A DNA stretch of 64,000 nt from Vibrio gallaecicus (GCF_024347495.1 NZ_AP025491.1:248001-312000), one strand, 5' to 3'. Positions 16,451 to 26,273 are shown, counted from the first letter of the stretch. Numbers and translations are program-made. The notes: generated by a model not told the origin, from the sequence alone.

Positions 16451-18925
16451 AGCTTTATTATCCTCAACCTCAAGGCTATTGGCTTTGAACGTATCAGATT
16501 CCATACTTTTGTTCGACTCTAACGTATTATTCGGTTCGACAGGTTCTGCTGGTTTGATAACTTTATGAGTTTCAATGCTCTGCTTGAAGTTGTGAGTTTC
16601 AAGCAAATCCGTGAGGACACAAACGCTCACGGGTTTAGACTTTAAGTAACCTTGAATATAGTCACATTGATAGTCAGCGAGAGTCGCTAATTGAGACTTT
16701 GTTTCTACGCCTTCAGCAACCACTGGTAAGGAAATCGTATGAGCCATGTTTATGATCGCTTTACATAGCTTGGCTGACTTACAATCAGGGCTGTCGATAT
16801 TATCGATGAAACTTTTATCCATTTTGAGTATATCAATGGGGTAATCACATAGCACTGCAAGCGAGGAGTAGCCGGATCCAAAATCATCAAGGTAAATCGA
16901 AATACCCAGTTCTTTGATTTGTTTCAGTGCTCTTACTGTGCATTCAGAATTGCTCAGCAGCAGTGATTCGGTTATCTCGACTCCCAGTAGTTGAGGGGGA
17001 AAACTGGCATGTTCCAGAACAGCTTGTAGCGTATGCAGTATATGGTTGGATTCGAACTGTTTTGCCGAGACATTGATATTAATCCGAGGAACATGTTTAA
17101 CCAAAGGGTTCAGCCATAACTGTTCGAGTGTTCGGCAGGCTCTTTTTACCACCCAATCTCCAATTTTTATAATCAGCCCAGTTTCCTCGGCAATTGGAAT
17201 AAAATCTGCAGGTGAAATGGGTCCATAGTCTTTATGGGTCCAGCGCAGTAAAGCTTCAACACCAGTAATGGCGTGTGTTTTTTGGCAGTAGATGGGTTGA
17301 TACGCGAGGAACAGTTGTTGTAACGCCACTGCTTGTGTCAATTCTTGCTCTAAGGTGAATCTTTGCTTGGCTTGAATAAACATCGTATCGTCGAAAAAAA
17401 CAATTCGGTCATTAGCTGAACGCTTAGCTTTATACATGGCGGTATCGGCTTCACGTAAAATTTGCGCGACAGAATGACAAGGTTCATTGACCATAGAGAT
17501 ACCAATACTTGCACCCACATGGCAAGTACGCCCTTGGATATTGTAGGGCTGAGCAAGTAATTCATTATAGCGTTTTGCAATCATTCCAAGAGATTCAGGG
17601 TCAACATTGTTGTACAGACAAACAACAAATTCATCTCCTCCAAATCGATAACACTTATCGCCGAGCCGTGTACTTTCCGTTAGCCTCAAAGCAACTTGTT
17701 GTAAGACGTTGTCACCCACCAAATGTCCCATAGAGTCATTAATGACTTTAAAACGGTCTAAGTCGATGAATAACACCGCGAACCCATTTTCAGGGTGCGT
17801 TTTTAAACTGGCGACTTTATGAGTTAGGTGTAAATTTAGTGCTTGTCGGTTATATAGATTAGTGAGGTCATCACGAATGGCTTGCTGCTCAATAGAACGA
17901 GTTTTGTCCTCTACAAGCTTATTTGAAATGGCTAAACGATTTGAATAAAAGCGAGCTCCCCAAGCTACGGAATAAGTCAGTAAAGCGATGAGAAAAACGC
18001 AAAATCCACCATAAAGAAATGTGCTATGGCTATTGTCTAGTTGTGAGACTTGTATCTTCCAAGTGGTATCTAAGGCTGAAATATATAACTCTTTGGAACG
18101 TGATACCTCTTGCTCAAGGCCTGTAACTTTTTTAAATCGGCTATTTATGTGGGATTCAAAAATAGGAACGGAAGAAGAATCATCCGCTTGGAAAACATTA
18201 ATGTTGAATGATTGAGCGTTAACTTCGTCTTTCCATGCTTTTCCTAAAAATTCATAGAAAAAGATATGCGAAACCACAAAACCTGCCAGCTCCTGTGATT
18301 CTAAAATAACGGGAAGAAATAAGCGGCTTCCGATGAAACCATCTTGTATGAAAGGAGCGGCAACAATTTGATTGTTTTTAGCGGCACGATGCATGGCTTG
18401 GAGTTGTTCACAATTTCCCGCAACTGGGCTACCTAAGTAATCACTACCTTCAAATTTAGGGGAAACATAAAGTGCAGGAAAAAACGTGTTATCAGTGTTT
18501 TCTACACAATCAATAAATGCAGGGTCATTAGCTTCACGAGTTAAAACAGCATATCCGAGTAAGCCTTGTTGGGCTGCTTCTTGCTCTAGGGATTCAATAT
18601 TTTGAGATGTGACGCTTGGAGCCCAAATTACGGATTGAATTGCTGAGTCGATACCCGTTTTTTGATCAAGAAAATATTGAAATTGTTCCTGGCTGGGGTT
18701 GTTGGCATGGAGGAGAAATGCACGCGTGGAGTACATTAATTCGGAGAGATCTTCGAAAGATGCATTTAATGCTTTAATCTTATTGTTGAACTGTCTATCG
18801 AGTTGGTCGTGTAACCGTCGAGATTCATAAAACCCAATGGTAAGAAAGCTCGCGATAGCGGTAAGAATACCAATAGACCAAATTATACGGTTCATCTTTT
18901 GATTAATGAAACGAAGCACATCCAT
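16436..18925 (-). CDS. Membrane CHASE-GGDEF-EAL c-di-GMP enzyme
   Basis: An 829-residue inner-membrane protein. An N-terminal membrane segment (about 12-30), a periplasmic CHASE-like sensor (about 40-290), a second membrane segment (about 305-325), then GGDEF and EAL domains. GGDEF is intact and preceded by an RLGD inhibitory site. In the EAL domain GVEALLRW, ININVSAKQF, VEITESLL, LDDFGSGYSS, LKMDKSFI, VAEGVET and QGYLKSKP keep the catalytic and metal residues, so phosphodiesterase activity is likely; the cyclase may be active as well. The last 50 residues are a low-complexity tail rich in Glu, Asn and Ser. GGAG precedes the ATG. A Fur-like site and an octamer repeat lie upstream. Confidence 0.9.
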   Translation of the reverse strand: MDVLRFINQKMNRIIWSIGILTAIASFLTIGFYESRRLHDQLDRQFNNKIKALNASFEDLSELMYSTRAFLLHANNPSQEQFQYFLDQKTGIDSAIQSVIWAPSVTSQNIESLEQEAAQQGLLGYAVLTREANDPAFIDCVENTDNTFFPALYVSPKFEGSDYLGSPVAGNCEQLQAMHRAAKNNQIVAAPFIQDGFIGSRLFLPVILESQELAGFVVSHIFFYEFLGKAWKDEVNAQSFNINVFQADDSSSVPIFESHINSRFKKVTGLEQEVSRSKELYISALDTTWKIQVSQLDNSHSTFLYGGFCVFLIALLTYSVAWGARFYSNRLAISNKLVEDKTRSIEQQAIRDDLTNLYNRQALNLHLTHKVASLKTHPENGFAVLFIDLDRFKVINDSMGHLVGDNVLQQVALRLTESTRLGDKCYRFGGDEFVVCLYNNVDPESLGMIAKRYNELLAQPYNIQGRTCHVGASIGISMVNEPCHSVAQILREADTAMYKAKRSANDRIVFFDDTMFIQAKQRFTLEQELTQAVALQQLFLAYQPIYCQKTHAITGVEALLRWTHKDYGPISPADFIPIAEETGLIIKIGDWVVKRACRTLEQLWLNPLVKHVPRININVSAKQFESNHILHTLQAVLEHASFPPQLLGVEITESLLLSNSECTVRALKQIKELGISIYLDDFGSGYSSLAVLCDYPIDILKMDKSFIDNIDSPDCKSAKLCKAIINMAHTISLPVVAEGVETKSQLATLADYQCDYIQGYLKSKPVSVCVLTDLLETHNFKQSIETHKVIKPAEPVEPNNTLESNKSMESDTFKANSLEVEDNKAKKIA

Positions 18926-18974
18926 AACTCCACTTTATAGAACTGAAATTATAATAGTGATAAGAAAGTTAATT

Positions 18975-18993
18975 GCAAATGATAATTGTTACT
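18975..18993. promoter_or_regulatory. Possible Fur box
   Basis: A 19-bp stretch with the core AATGATAATTGTTA matches 13 of 19 positions of the classic Fur consensus and lies about 50 bp before the start of the CHASE-GGDEF-EAL gene. Sites of this quality also arise by chance in AT-rich DNA. Confidence 0.4.
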
Positions 18994-19191
18994 AAAGATG
19001 GTCGTTGTATGATTTATGCTCAGAATAAAGTGCTTATCCTTTAAAGTGCTTATTTTTCGGGGTTTACCTGCCTTACTTACTATCTGTCTTGGATGGTGCA
19101 CCACGAAGAAGCCATGAGCTAGTGATAGCCGATTTATGAATGTTGGAGATTGTGGGTGAGCGGAAATGTAAATGACTAATAATGAAAGATA

Positions 19192-19239
19192 GATAGAAAG
19201 ATAGAAAGATAGAAAGATAGAAAGATAGAAAGATAGAAA
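19192..19239. repeat. Octanucleotide tandem repeat, 6 copies of GATAGAAA
   Basis: Six perfect copies, with partial GATA-rich copies on both sides (from about 19187 to 19254). It lies in the 395-bp gap between the CHASE-GGDEF-EAL gene start and the hmgR stop. A 12-bp direct repeat (TAAAGTGCTTAT at 19026 and 19042) lies in the same gap; no gene is seen there. Confidence 0.95.
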
Positions 19240-19277
19240 TATAAAGATAGATAGAGCTTATGAAGTACAGCTATCAA

Positions 19278-19301
19278 GCCTATCCTTATAGCTGGATAGG
19301 C
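19278..19301 (-). terminator. Hairpin after hmgR, possible terminator
   Basis: GCCTATCC / GGATAGGC with an 8-nt loop just past the hmgR stop. On the minus strand it is followed only by TTGATAG, so termination strength is doubtful. Confidence 0.45.
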
Positions 19302-19319
19302 ATGTTAACCACTGTACTC

Positions 19320-20579
19320 TTATCGTGCTAATTTATGATGAGCTCTTGAAAAGTGTCCCGCACAGAAGGCTCCGACAATGGAAAGCTCCCCAGCTAAACA
19401 CAATGCAGCGCAAACTTCAGCTAAGGCTTGTGATTTACCGTTACCATGTAACTCCATTAAGTCTAAGCAGGCTTTTTGACTAGGCAGAGAAGTACCGCCA
19501 CCCACTGTCCCTAGCATTAAGTTAGGTAAAGTCACACTCGCGTATAAACCACCTTCATTGTTCAACTCCATGCGAGTCATTCCAATGGCTGATTCGGCAA
19601 CACAAGCGGCATCTTGACCACAAGCTATATAAAGAGCAGCTAAGGCATTTGCATAGTGTGCATTAATACCAATTGTGCCACTTAATGCTCCGCCTACTGT
19701 GGTCATTTGACCGAATTGAACCATCTTTTTAGGTGTCGTATGCAAATACTTTTGAACTAGTTCGGCTGGAATATTCACTTCAGCGGTGACTTTCTTGCCA
19801 CGGACACTGCGTAAAGTTTGCGTATTCGCTTTTTTATCTCCAGATAGATTACCGTCTAAGAAAGCATGATCTGGAGTTACTGGAGTATTTTCTATAATGA
19901 ATTCAAACACGGCATTAGTGGCAATAGTCACCATGTTTTGACCAGATGCATCTCCCGTTAAAAACTCAAAAACTAAGTAAACGTGGTTACCTTCAATATT
20001 AATATTGATGTCTGTAAGCTTGCCATGGGAGGTGGTTGACTCTGCAATATCTTTAAATATTTGATATTGAGTTACTGCCCAAGCAACGAATTGACCTGCT
20101 TCTACCAACCCTTTAAATGCAAAACCTGGTGTTCGTGTCACCCCTTCATTAAGCAGCATTGCGCTTGCTCCACCACATGCGGTTAAAAGCTTTGAACCAC
20201 GATTGTACGAAGCAACCAAGGCTGCTTCAGTGGTTGCTAGTGGCACAAGGTAATCTCCTTCAGCAAATAAGCCATTTACTCTTAGTGGACCAGCAATACC
20301 AACAGGAACTTTGACGGTACCAATAAAATGCTCAATGTTTTTCTCATAAACCTGAAATTGGTTTTGAGTATGGCTATCGAGAAGCTCGGCTTGTGCTTGG
20401 GTGTTACTGAGTTTATCCCAGCGACGTTCAAGGTTTTTTTCTGTTAGGTATGGGCTTGGTGTCAGTTTGTTTGTTGGTTTTTCAAAATGAGGTTCAAGCT
20501 TTTTTGCTAAGTCTTCTGCTGAAATATCGCCCCCTAAGATAGAGACATAGTCACGGCGATGCAGATTGAGTTTTGGCAT
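19320..20579 (-). CDS. Class I hydroxymethylglutaryl-CoA reductase
   Basis: A 419-residue soluble HMG-CoA reductase, which reduces HMG-CoA to mevalonate with NADPH in the class I form. Class I features seen: KVPVGIAGPL, the catalytic Glu in ATTEAALVASYNRG (about residue 118), the DKK motif, GQDAACVAESA with the catalytic Asp, GTVGGGTSLPSQ for nucleotide binding, and a C-terminal His in HFSRAHHKL. There is no membrane anchor. No other mevalonate gene lies in the window. Bacteria mostly use the MEP route; Vibrio species are known to carry a class I enzyme thought to come from another domain of life. Its physiological role here is open. Confidence 0.93.
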   Translation of the reverse strand: MPKLNLHRRDYVSILGGDISAEDLAKKLEPHFEKPTNKLTPSPYLTEKNLERRWDKLSNTQAQAELLDSHTQNQFQVYEKNIEHFIGTVKVPVGIAGPLRVNGLFAEGDYLVPLATTEAALVASYNRGSKLLTACGGASAMLLNEGVTRTPGFAFKGLVEAGQFVAWAVTQYQIFKDIAESTTSHGKLTDININIEGNHVYLVFEFLTGDASGQNMVTIATNAVFEFIIENTPVTPDHAFLDGNLSGDKKANTQTLRSVRGKKVTAEVNIPAELVQKYLHTTPKKMVQFGQMTTVGGALSGTIGINAHYANALAALYIACGQDAACVAESAIGMTRMELNNEGGLYASVTLPNLMLGTVGGGTSLPSQKACLDLMELHGNGKSQALAEVCAALCLAGELSIVGAFCAGHFSRAHHKLAR

Positions 20580-20803
20580 AGTGGTACAAGGTCAATAATT
20601 TTCGATGATTTTACCGAGTAAAATCTCAGAAACAAGAGTTGGATATAATGAGTTACAGTTTGTTGAACTTAATCTGTTCTTTGAGCTTTTTATCGCCGAA
20701 CTTGAGAGCGATTATTTATAAAACTAATCGGTTTAAAGGGGAGTATTTGATGGTTTAGGTCGCTAAATGGGTAGGGTAAATGAATGAATAAGGAACAGGG
20801 ATT

Positions 20804-21124
20804 TTAAATATGAATGTCGAGTAAGCTACCGATCATTTCATTGTTGCGCTCAACGACACTCGCCCCAATTCTGTTGTAGTTAGAGCTCTGGGTTAGTTTC
20901 ATCATCGCATCTGCGTGGGAAGGAATAGGCTCTGATGGTTTAGCTTCGGTTACTTGGTTTGGTTGCGGTGCTTCAACTTGGTTAAAAGCTAAGTCATTTT
21001 GTTGTGGATTATTGAGCTGGGCTTCACGTTGAGATGCTTGGTTTATTTCAACCGCTGCTTCTTCAGCCATCTGCGAAGATTGCTGAATCATTTGGTAGCC
21101 AGATTGAATACCTGAAATCGACAT
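20804..21124 (-). CDS. Conserved small protein, rod/hook-like ends
   Basis: A 106-residue hydrophilic protein beginning MSISGIQSGYQMIQQSSQ and ending with VVERNNEMIGSLLDIHI. The middle is rich in Gln, Pro and Asn and looks disordered; both ends look like amphipathic helices. The paired N- and C-terminal helices with a final LLD motif resemble small proteins related to flagellar rod/hook subunits, but this is only an impression. AGGG lies before the ATG. It stands alone between hmgR and another small gene. No function is claimed. Confidence 0.6.
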   Translation of the reverse strand: MSISGIQSGYQMIQQSSQMAEEAAVEINQASQREAQLNNPQQNDLAFNQVEAPQPNQVTEAKPSEPIPSHADAMMKLTQSSNYNRIGASVVERNNEMIGSLLDIHI

Positions 21125-21373
21125 ATATACCCTAGAAAATAAATGTACTTAGTAATTTTAGTTTGGTGAATAAATGTACGCAAGCTAGATCGTATATCTA
21201 GTGCTTAAATTTGTTGGTGAGAACTAAATTTTTATGTTTATGCCCATGTTTTTCATGAGATAGCTTGGGTAAAAAAGGCTTTCTGGAGGGAGAGCCACTG
21301 CTATGGCTTCATTGTGTATCGTATTTTTATAGTTTTGTTTAGTGCTTAGTCTTGTTGAAATTGGAGTTCTAGG

Positions 21374-21535
21374 TTAGTTAAACAAGGTTGCGATGACATT
21401 GCGTTCTTCATCTGTGAGTAAGTCTTTTTTAGGCTCTTCAATCGAACCGTGAATTTCACCTTGTAGCATTCTAAGCTGTTGTGGTGTGAGCTGTTGTATC
21501 TGTCGTTTAAAGTTTTCAAATTGTTGTGTATTCAT
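21374..21535 (-). CDS. Small protein of 53 residues, unknown function
   Basis: A short frame starting MNTQQFENFKRQIQQLTPQ and ending ERNVIATLFN. An ATG directly before it (21538) is an alternative start; AAGG lies a few bases upstream. Codon content and the strongly amphipathic helix pattern (LTPQQLRMLQGEI) make it coding-like. The N-terminal pattern with LTPxQLxxLQ resembles the short helical leader seen at the start of some transposases and small regulators, but no domain is assigned. It sits between the 106-residue protein gene and yccS, same strand, each with its own spacing of about 250 bp. Confidence 0.55.
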   Translation of the reverse strand: MNTQQFENFKRQIQQLTPQQLRMLQGEIHGSIEEPKKDLLTDEERNVIATLFN

Positions 21536-21734
21536 CATAAGCCTTACGTTTTAATTCTTGTGGGATGTAACAAGTTGAGTCTGCAAAAAATTGCGGAACA
21601 GACTTTTTGTTTTGCTTTTATACAACTATAAATTTAGGTGGTTGTTTTTTGTCCGAGAATTGTCAGGCTAGGTTAAGAGTAGGTCAATCTGAATGGGCAG
21701 TTGTTAGCGGTATTGTTAAATACAAAAAGAGTTG

Positions 21735-21778
21735 CAGCTTCACTTAGTTACATCGGAAATAGAACATAAGTGAAGCTG
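21735..21778 (-). terminator. Terminator after yccS
   Basis: Perfect 12-bp arms (CAGCTTCACTTA / TAAGTGAAGCTG) with a 20-nt loop, followed on the minus strand by CAACTCTTTTTG. Confidence 0.75.
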
Positions 21779-21793
21779 ATGTAAATTGCGAAG

Positions 21794-23932
21794 CTATTTT
21801 ACTCGAACGGCAAATTTGGTCGCAAGAGAATGTAACTCGGGCAGCATTCGATAAATGAGGTACAGCTGTTGAAGCACCATACGAACGTCACTTTCATCAT
21901 CTTCTCGCCACTCATTGAGCCGTTTCTCTAACTCTGGGTCAAAAAAGCTGCTGACCTCGCATTCCTCTCGGTGTGCGTGAAGTTGCTTATGTAGCGCGTC
22001 TAAATGAAGGTGAATAACGCGGTGAGCATCAAGCACCAGTTTATGAGTCGATTCATCATCAATGCGAGTTCTATGCGCACCAAGTGCAGAAATATAACTG
22101 AGTAGGGCATGATTTAGGGTTAGAAAACGGAAGCTTTCATCTGCAGCCATTCGGTATTTCCCGGGTTCGACTAACATACTACTGATAGCGGATGTTAAAT
22201 TAGCATCGCAGTTATGGGCACCCCGACGAGCAATTCTATAATTCAGGTTATCTTTTTTACCCACTCGGTACTGACCAATGATTTGCCCGAGATAAACTTT
22301 ATTAGAATCCAATGCGTCAGCCATTACTTTGTGCAAGCGTTTTGATTGCCAGTCAGGTAATACAAACATTACAGCTAAAACTGCAAGCGCACAGCCAATC
22401 AAGGTATCAGCTAGCCTTGGCAGTACCACCGCATAGCCTTCCCCTAGTTGATTGAAACAGAATAAAACTAATAAGGTGATGAACCCCGTTGCAAACCCGT
22501 AGTTATTGATGCGGAAAGCAAAGAACATCACACCACTTACGACAATGAAAACAAGCTGACTTTCTTGTGAAGGGAAGAAAGTTAGCAGTGGCACTCCAAT
22601 AAGTAACCCTGCTAAGGTTCCAATCACTCGAGCAGTAAGCTTTTGCCGTGTAGCACTATAGTTTGGTTGGCAAACAAATAGTGTGGTTAAGAGAATCCAA
22701 TAGCCACGTTCAATCTCAAAGCTTTGAATGATTCCGTAGCCTAAAGTCAGCGCTAATGACATTCTGATGGCATGCCTAAAGAGTATGGAGTCTTTATTCA
22801 AGTTTGCTTTTATTTTATGCCACATCGCTTTAAGCGTGTGAGGATTTGTATCGTCTAGAGTACCTTCTTCTAACTTCTCTGCGTCAGGGTTGCTGATGTT
22901 CGATAGCTGCTTTTCTACGGTCGCTAAATTATTAAACAAATAGCCCAGTTGACTGAGTAGTATTTTCCATTCAGGTTTATTTTTTTCTTTAAGGTGAGCT
23001 AATGAAAATTGCAGCTCATCTAATGCTAGGGTGGATTTATCACCATGTTGGTATTCGTTACCCACTTTTAAAGATGCGGCAACTTCTCGACATGCTCGAG
23101 CTTGTGTCTCTAGGAGATATTTGAAGCGAAATAGAACATCCGAACGTTCAAAATGCTTAGCGAGATCTTGATATAAGTAATGGCTTGAACTGACTCTTTC
23201 ATGGATGTCTTGCGCAATAAAGTAGGTATTAAGAAAGCGGTCACTGGGACCGTCTACATGACCTCGTTTAGATCGGTTGAGCAGTGTAGCTTTGCAAGTA
23301 TTAAGAGCATTGACCGTACTGGCGTTGTGTTTAGCTTCTATGATGCGATGAGGTTGAGGCGTTAAATTGGCGACAGGATAAAACAGTTCTGCCTTGGATT
23401 GCATGTAGGTGCCAATTTGGTCAAAGACTGTGGCTAAGTTTTGCTGTACAGGTTGCATTGGCCAGATGATTTGCCACACCATCGACATGAAATAGTACCA
23501 AGCTGCACCGGAAAGAAGCAGCAAAGGTTGGAACCATATATTGGTGCTCTCATGTGCGCCTAACATTGCGTAAATAGCCACGAGTAGAGATCCGAAAGCA
23601 ATACTCGCATATTTGGGACCTATCGCCCCGAGCATGATGAATGAGAAAGTAGAAACAAATAAACCTAATGCGAAAAATAGGGGAGTATTGAAGAGTAGTT
23701 CAATAGAAAAAGCGGCGATCGCGAAACATATGAAGGTGAGGGTCAGCGCTTTTAAGCGACCGGTGAAACTGTCGTCACTTTCTGCCAAGGCTGCTGCAAT
23801 GACACCTAGAATTAGCGGAGTAATTAGTGTGTTTTGCTCAAAATACCATGCAGGGATCACCACACCTAAAAGAGTAATGAGGATTAGAACGCTGTAATTA
23901 ATGGTTTTGTTTGCCCAATAGAGGCGCAGCAT
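21794..23932 (-). CDS. yccS: YccS/FUSC family inner-membrane protein
   Basis: A membrane protein of about 712 residues with the FUSC layout: six N-terminal membrane segments (about 10-170), a large cytoplasmic region, a second set of segments (about 390-530) and a C-terminal cytoplasmic domain. This matches YccS, related to AaeB and aluminium-activated malate transporters. An efflux role is proposed for the family, but the substrate is not established. Two starts are possible: GTG at 23947 and ATG at 23932; neither has a good ribosome-binding site and I use the ATG. A strong hairpin terminator follows. Divergent from helD. Confidence 0.87.
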   Translation of the reverse strand: MLRLYWANKTINYSVLILITLLGVVIPAWYFEQNTLITPLILGVIAAALAESDDSFTGRLKALTLTFICFAIAAFSIELLFNTPLFFALGLFVSTFSFIMLGAIGPKYASIAFGSLLVAIYAMLGAHESTNIWFQPLLLLSGAAWYYFMSMVWQIIWPMQPVQQNLATVFDQIGTYMQSKAELFYPVANLTPQPHRIIEAKHNASTVNALNTCKATLLNRSKRGHVDGPSDRFLNTYFIAQDIHERVSSSHYLYQDLAKHFERSDVLFRFKYLLETQARACREVAASLKVGNEYQHGDKSTLALDELQFSLAHLKEKNKPEWKILLSQLGYLFNNLATVEKQLSNISNPDAEKLEEGTLDDTNPHTLKAMWHKIKANLNKDSILFRHAIRMSLALTLGYGIIQSFEIERGYWILLTTLFVCQPNYSATRQKLTARVIGTLAGLLIGVPLLTFFPSQESQLVFIVVSGVMFFAFRINNYGFATGFITLLVLFCFNQLGEGYAVVLPRLADTLIGCALAVLAVMFVLPDWQSKRLHKVMADALDSNKVYLGQIIGQYRVGKKDNLNYRIARRGAHNCDANLTSAISSMLVEPGKYRMAADESFRFLTLNHALLSYISALGAHRTRIDDESTHKLVLDAHRVIHLHLDALHKQLHAHREECEVSSFFDPELEKRLNEWREDDESDVRMVLQQLYLIYRMLPELHSLATKFAVRVK

Positions 23933-24124
23933 AGCGGGTAATTTCACGGCAATTCATTGATATAGGGAAAACACAATCCTAGCAGAAATCAACCGTTAGG
24001 ATTTGATACATGTACAGTTTTGTTATCAGGTGGTCATGATTTCATCGATAAGCAGTCGAGTATTATTATTTCCAAGAACATCATGATATAAAACACTCAT
24101 TCAGAATTTTAAGAGCACTTCCCA

Positions 24125-26230
24125 ATGCAGCACGCTTCAATACAACTTCGCGCGAATAAGACTGCCCAGTTTTTCATCCAAAATGAATATCATCAAGTGG
24201 AACTCAACGGGCAGCTCCTGTTATTGTCATCTATTGGTAGTGAAGAGCGAATTCCTTTCACCGTTTGGAATGGAAAAGTGGCATTACGTCGTGGATTATT
24301 TTGGGGATCGTTGCAGTTTTTTGCTCATGAAGTAGATGGAAAGCAGCAGAGCTGGTTGGTACAAGGGTTACCTTGGGATATGTGCCGTAAATTCGCCCGA
24401 ACTGCAATCTCAGCTTATCAGCATTGGCATGATACGCAGTGTGAGCAATTGATCACAAATCTACCAGAGTGGGAAGCGGCACTGACACATTTAGAGCAGC
24501 TACCCGCTTTTTTATCTCATTCTAAAGTAAATAAATGGGTCGATTTAGTCACCACTCAGTTAGATACCATGACGATGACATTAGAGGAAGCCGCTCAGCG
24601 TATGCCGAAGCGCGTTTCCCGTCTATTACCTTGGCTCACTGACACTGAGAATATGCAGTCTGAGCGTAATCAGAAGTGGTTAGACACGGAAAGAGCTAAT
24701 TGGGAAGTCTTGTTCGCACAATGTGAATCTTCTCCTTTGAATTTATCACAGCAATATGCAGTTCTGATGAACGATGATCATAATCTAATTTTGGCAGGAG
24801 CTGGTTCGGGGAAAACCAGTGTGCTGACTGCGCGAGTGGCTTACTTGTTACAGAGCCACCAAGCTCAAGCTGAGGAAATGCTACTTCTGGCATTTGGTCG
24901 AGAAGCCGCTCAAGAGATGAAGCAAAGGCTAGACAGCAAAATAGGCATGTCAGCAGAACAAGTTCAAGTGAACACGTTTCATCAGCTTGGGTTGAAAATA
25001 CTGAACCACGTAGAAAATGAATCTGTGGTCATTTCTCCACTAGCTTTAGATAATAACCAGCGCCAAGCTTGGTGTATTGATTGGCTTAAAAAGCACTGGA
25101 TGACGCCAACAAACTTTAAGCGTTGGCAAAAACATTTATCTAAGTGGCCAATCGCCTACCTAACTGGTGATGATGAACTCGGTAGCCATGCTTCTAACCC
25201 TAAACTGATCAATTGGTTAGAAAATCAACTCGATCAGTTGAATGCCTCGGGTTTGACGAAAAAACAGATACAACAAGAGTTGATTGACCATGCAGACTAC
25301 ACTCGACTAAATAGCGAGTTAAATCTTTGCTGGCCATGTGTCACAGCTTGGCAAAAAATGCTTAAAGAGCAAAATCATATAGATTTCCCGACAATGATCA
25401 GTCGAGCGACTCAGTATGTGGCGAAAGGACGCTTTGTCCCGACTTGGAAGTTTATTATGATCGACGAATATCAAGATATTTCACCGGATCGACTTGAGCT
25501 TGTGGAGGCGTTATATAAACAAACGCAATGTGCGCAAACAAAAGAATCTCATCAGGCGTCTATTTTTGCAGTGGGCGACGACTGGCAGTCTATTTATCAG
25601 TTTGCAGGCGCTGATGTTGATTTAACGACAGGTTTTAAAGACCGTTTTGAAAGTTCTACTGTTCATCACCTAGATACTACTTACCGATTTAATAACCAAT
25701 TAGGTGAAGTGGCTAATCGGTTCGTTCAGCAAAACCCAGCTCAACTCTCTAAAACCCTCAATAGTTTTAAGCAACAAAAGCAGAAGTCTGTTTATACCAT
25801 TCCGAGTAAAGATGTTGAAAAGACGCTCGATAATCTACATACACAAGCAAAAAACAAAGTTCAAAAATCGGTACTGTTACTAGGACGTAATCACTACCAT
25901 AAACCTGAGTTATTAGAGGATTGGAAGAAAATCTATACAGGGCTTAACCTTACGTTTATGACTTGCCATGGCAGTAAAGGTAAAGAAGCAGACTTTGTGA
26001 TTATATTGGCAGTCGATGAGGGGCAATTCCCGACTAAGAAAAAACAACTTCATATAGACGGTGCGTTAACGGAGTCATCTGATACTTTCCCATACGCAGA
26101 AGAAAGAAGGCTGTTCTATGTTGCGATGACTCGTGCAAAAGAAAAGGTTTGGATTGCACACAATGGTGATGGTTCTGGCTTTGTACAAGAACTACATGGC
26201 GAAGATTATCCGATCATTCGTAAAAAGTAG
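24125..26230 (+). CDS. helD: DNA helicase IV
   Basis: A 701-residue UvrD/Rep-type superfamily 1 helicase with the N-terminal extension of E. coli HelD. Walker A is AGAGSGKTSVL (about residue 225), motif II is IDEYQDIS, motif III region GDDWQSIYQFAGA, and the late motifs include TCHGSKGKEADFVI and VAMTRAKEKVW. The first 170 residues, with aromatic-rich strands, are typical of HelD and not of UvrD. It unwinds DNA 3' to 5' and has a minor role in recombination. 43 bp separate it from the VOC gene, which may share its transcript. Confidence 0.95.
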   Translation: MQHASIQLRANKTAQFFIQNEYHQVELNGQLLLLSSIGSEERIPFTVWNGKVALRRGLFWGSLQFFAHEVDGKQQSWLVQGLPWDMCRKFARTAISAYQHWHDTQCEQLITNLPEWEAALTHLEQLPAFLSHSKVNKWVDLVTTQLDTMTMTLEEAAQRMPKRVSRLLPWLTDTENMQSERNQKWLDTERANWEVLFAQCESSPLNLSQQYAVLMNDDHNLILAGAGSGKTSVLTARVAYLLQSHQAQAEEMLLLAFGREAAQEMKQRLDSKIGMSAEQVQVNTFHQLGLKILNHVENESVVISPLALDNNQRQAWCIDWLKKHWMTPTNFKRWQKHLSKWPIAYLTGDDELGSHASNPKLINWLENQLDQLNASGLTKKQIQQELIDHADYTRLNSELNLCWPCVTAWQKMLKEQNHIDFPTMISRATQYVAKGRFVPTWKFIMIDEYQDISPDRLELVEALYKQTQCAQTKESHQASIFAVGDDWQSIYQFAGADVDLTTGFKDRFESSTVHHLDTTYRFNNQLGEVANRFVQQNPAQLSKTLNSFKQQKQKSVYTIPSKDVEKTLDNLHTQAKNKVQKSVLLLGRNHYHKPELLEDWKKIYTGLNLTFMTCHGSKGKEADFVIILAVDEGQFPTKKKQLHIDGALTESSDTFPYAEERRLFYVAMTRAKEKVWIAHNGDGSGFVQELHGEDYPIIRKK

Positions 26231-26273
26231 AGCTTTAATAAATGTAAATATCGCGAGTCTGAGAGGAAGATAA

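Noticed and set aside
19187..19254. CRISPR-like array
   Set aside because: Units are 8 bp with no spacers; this is a simple tandem repeat.
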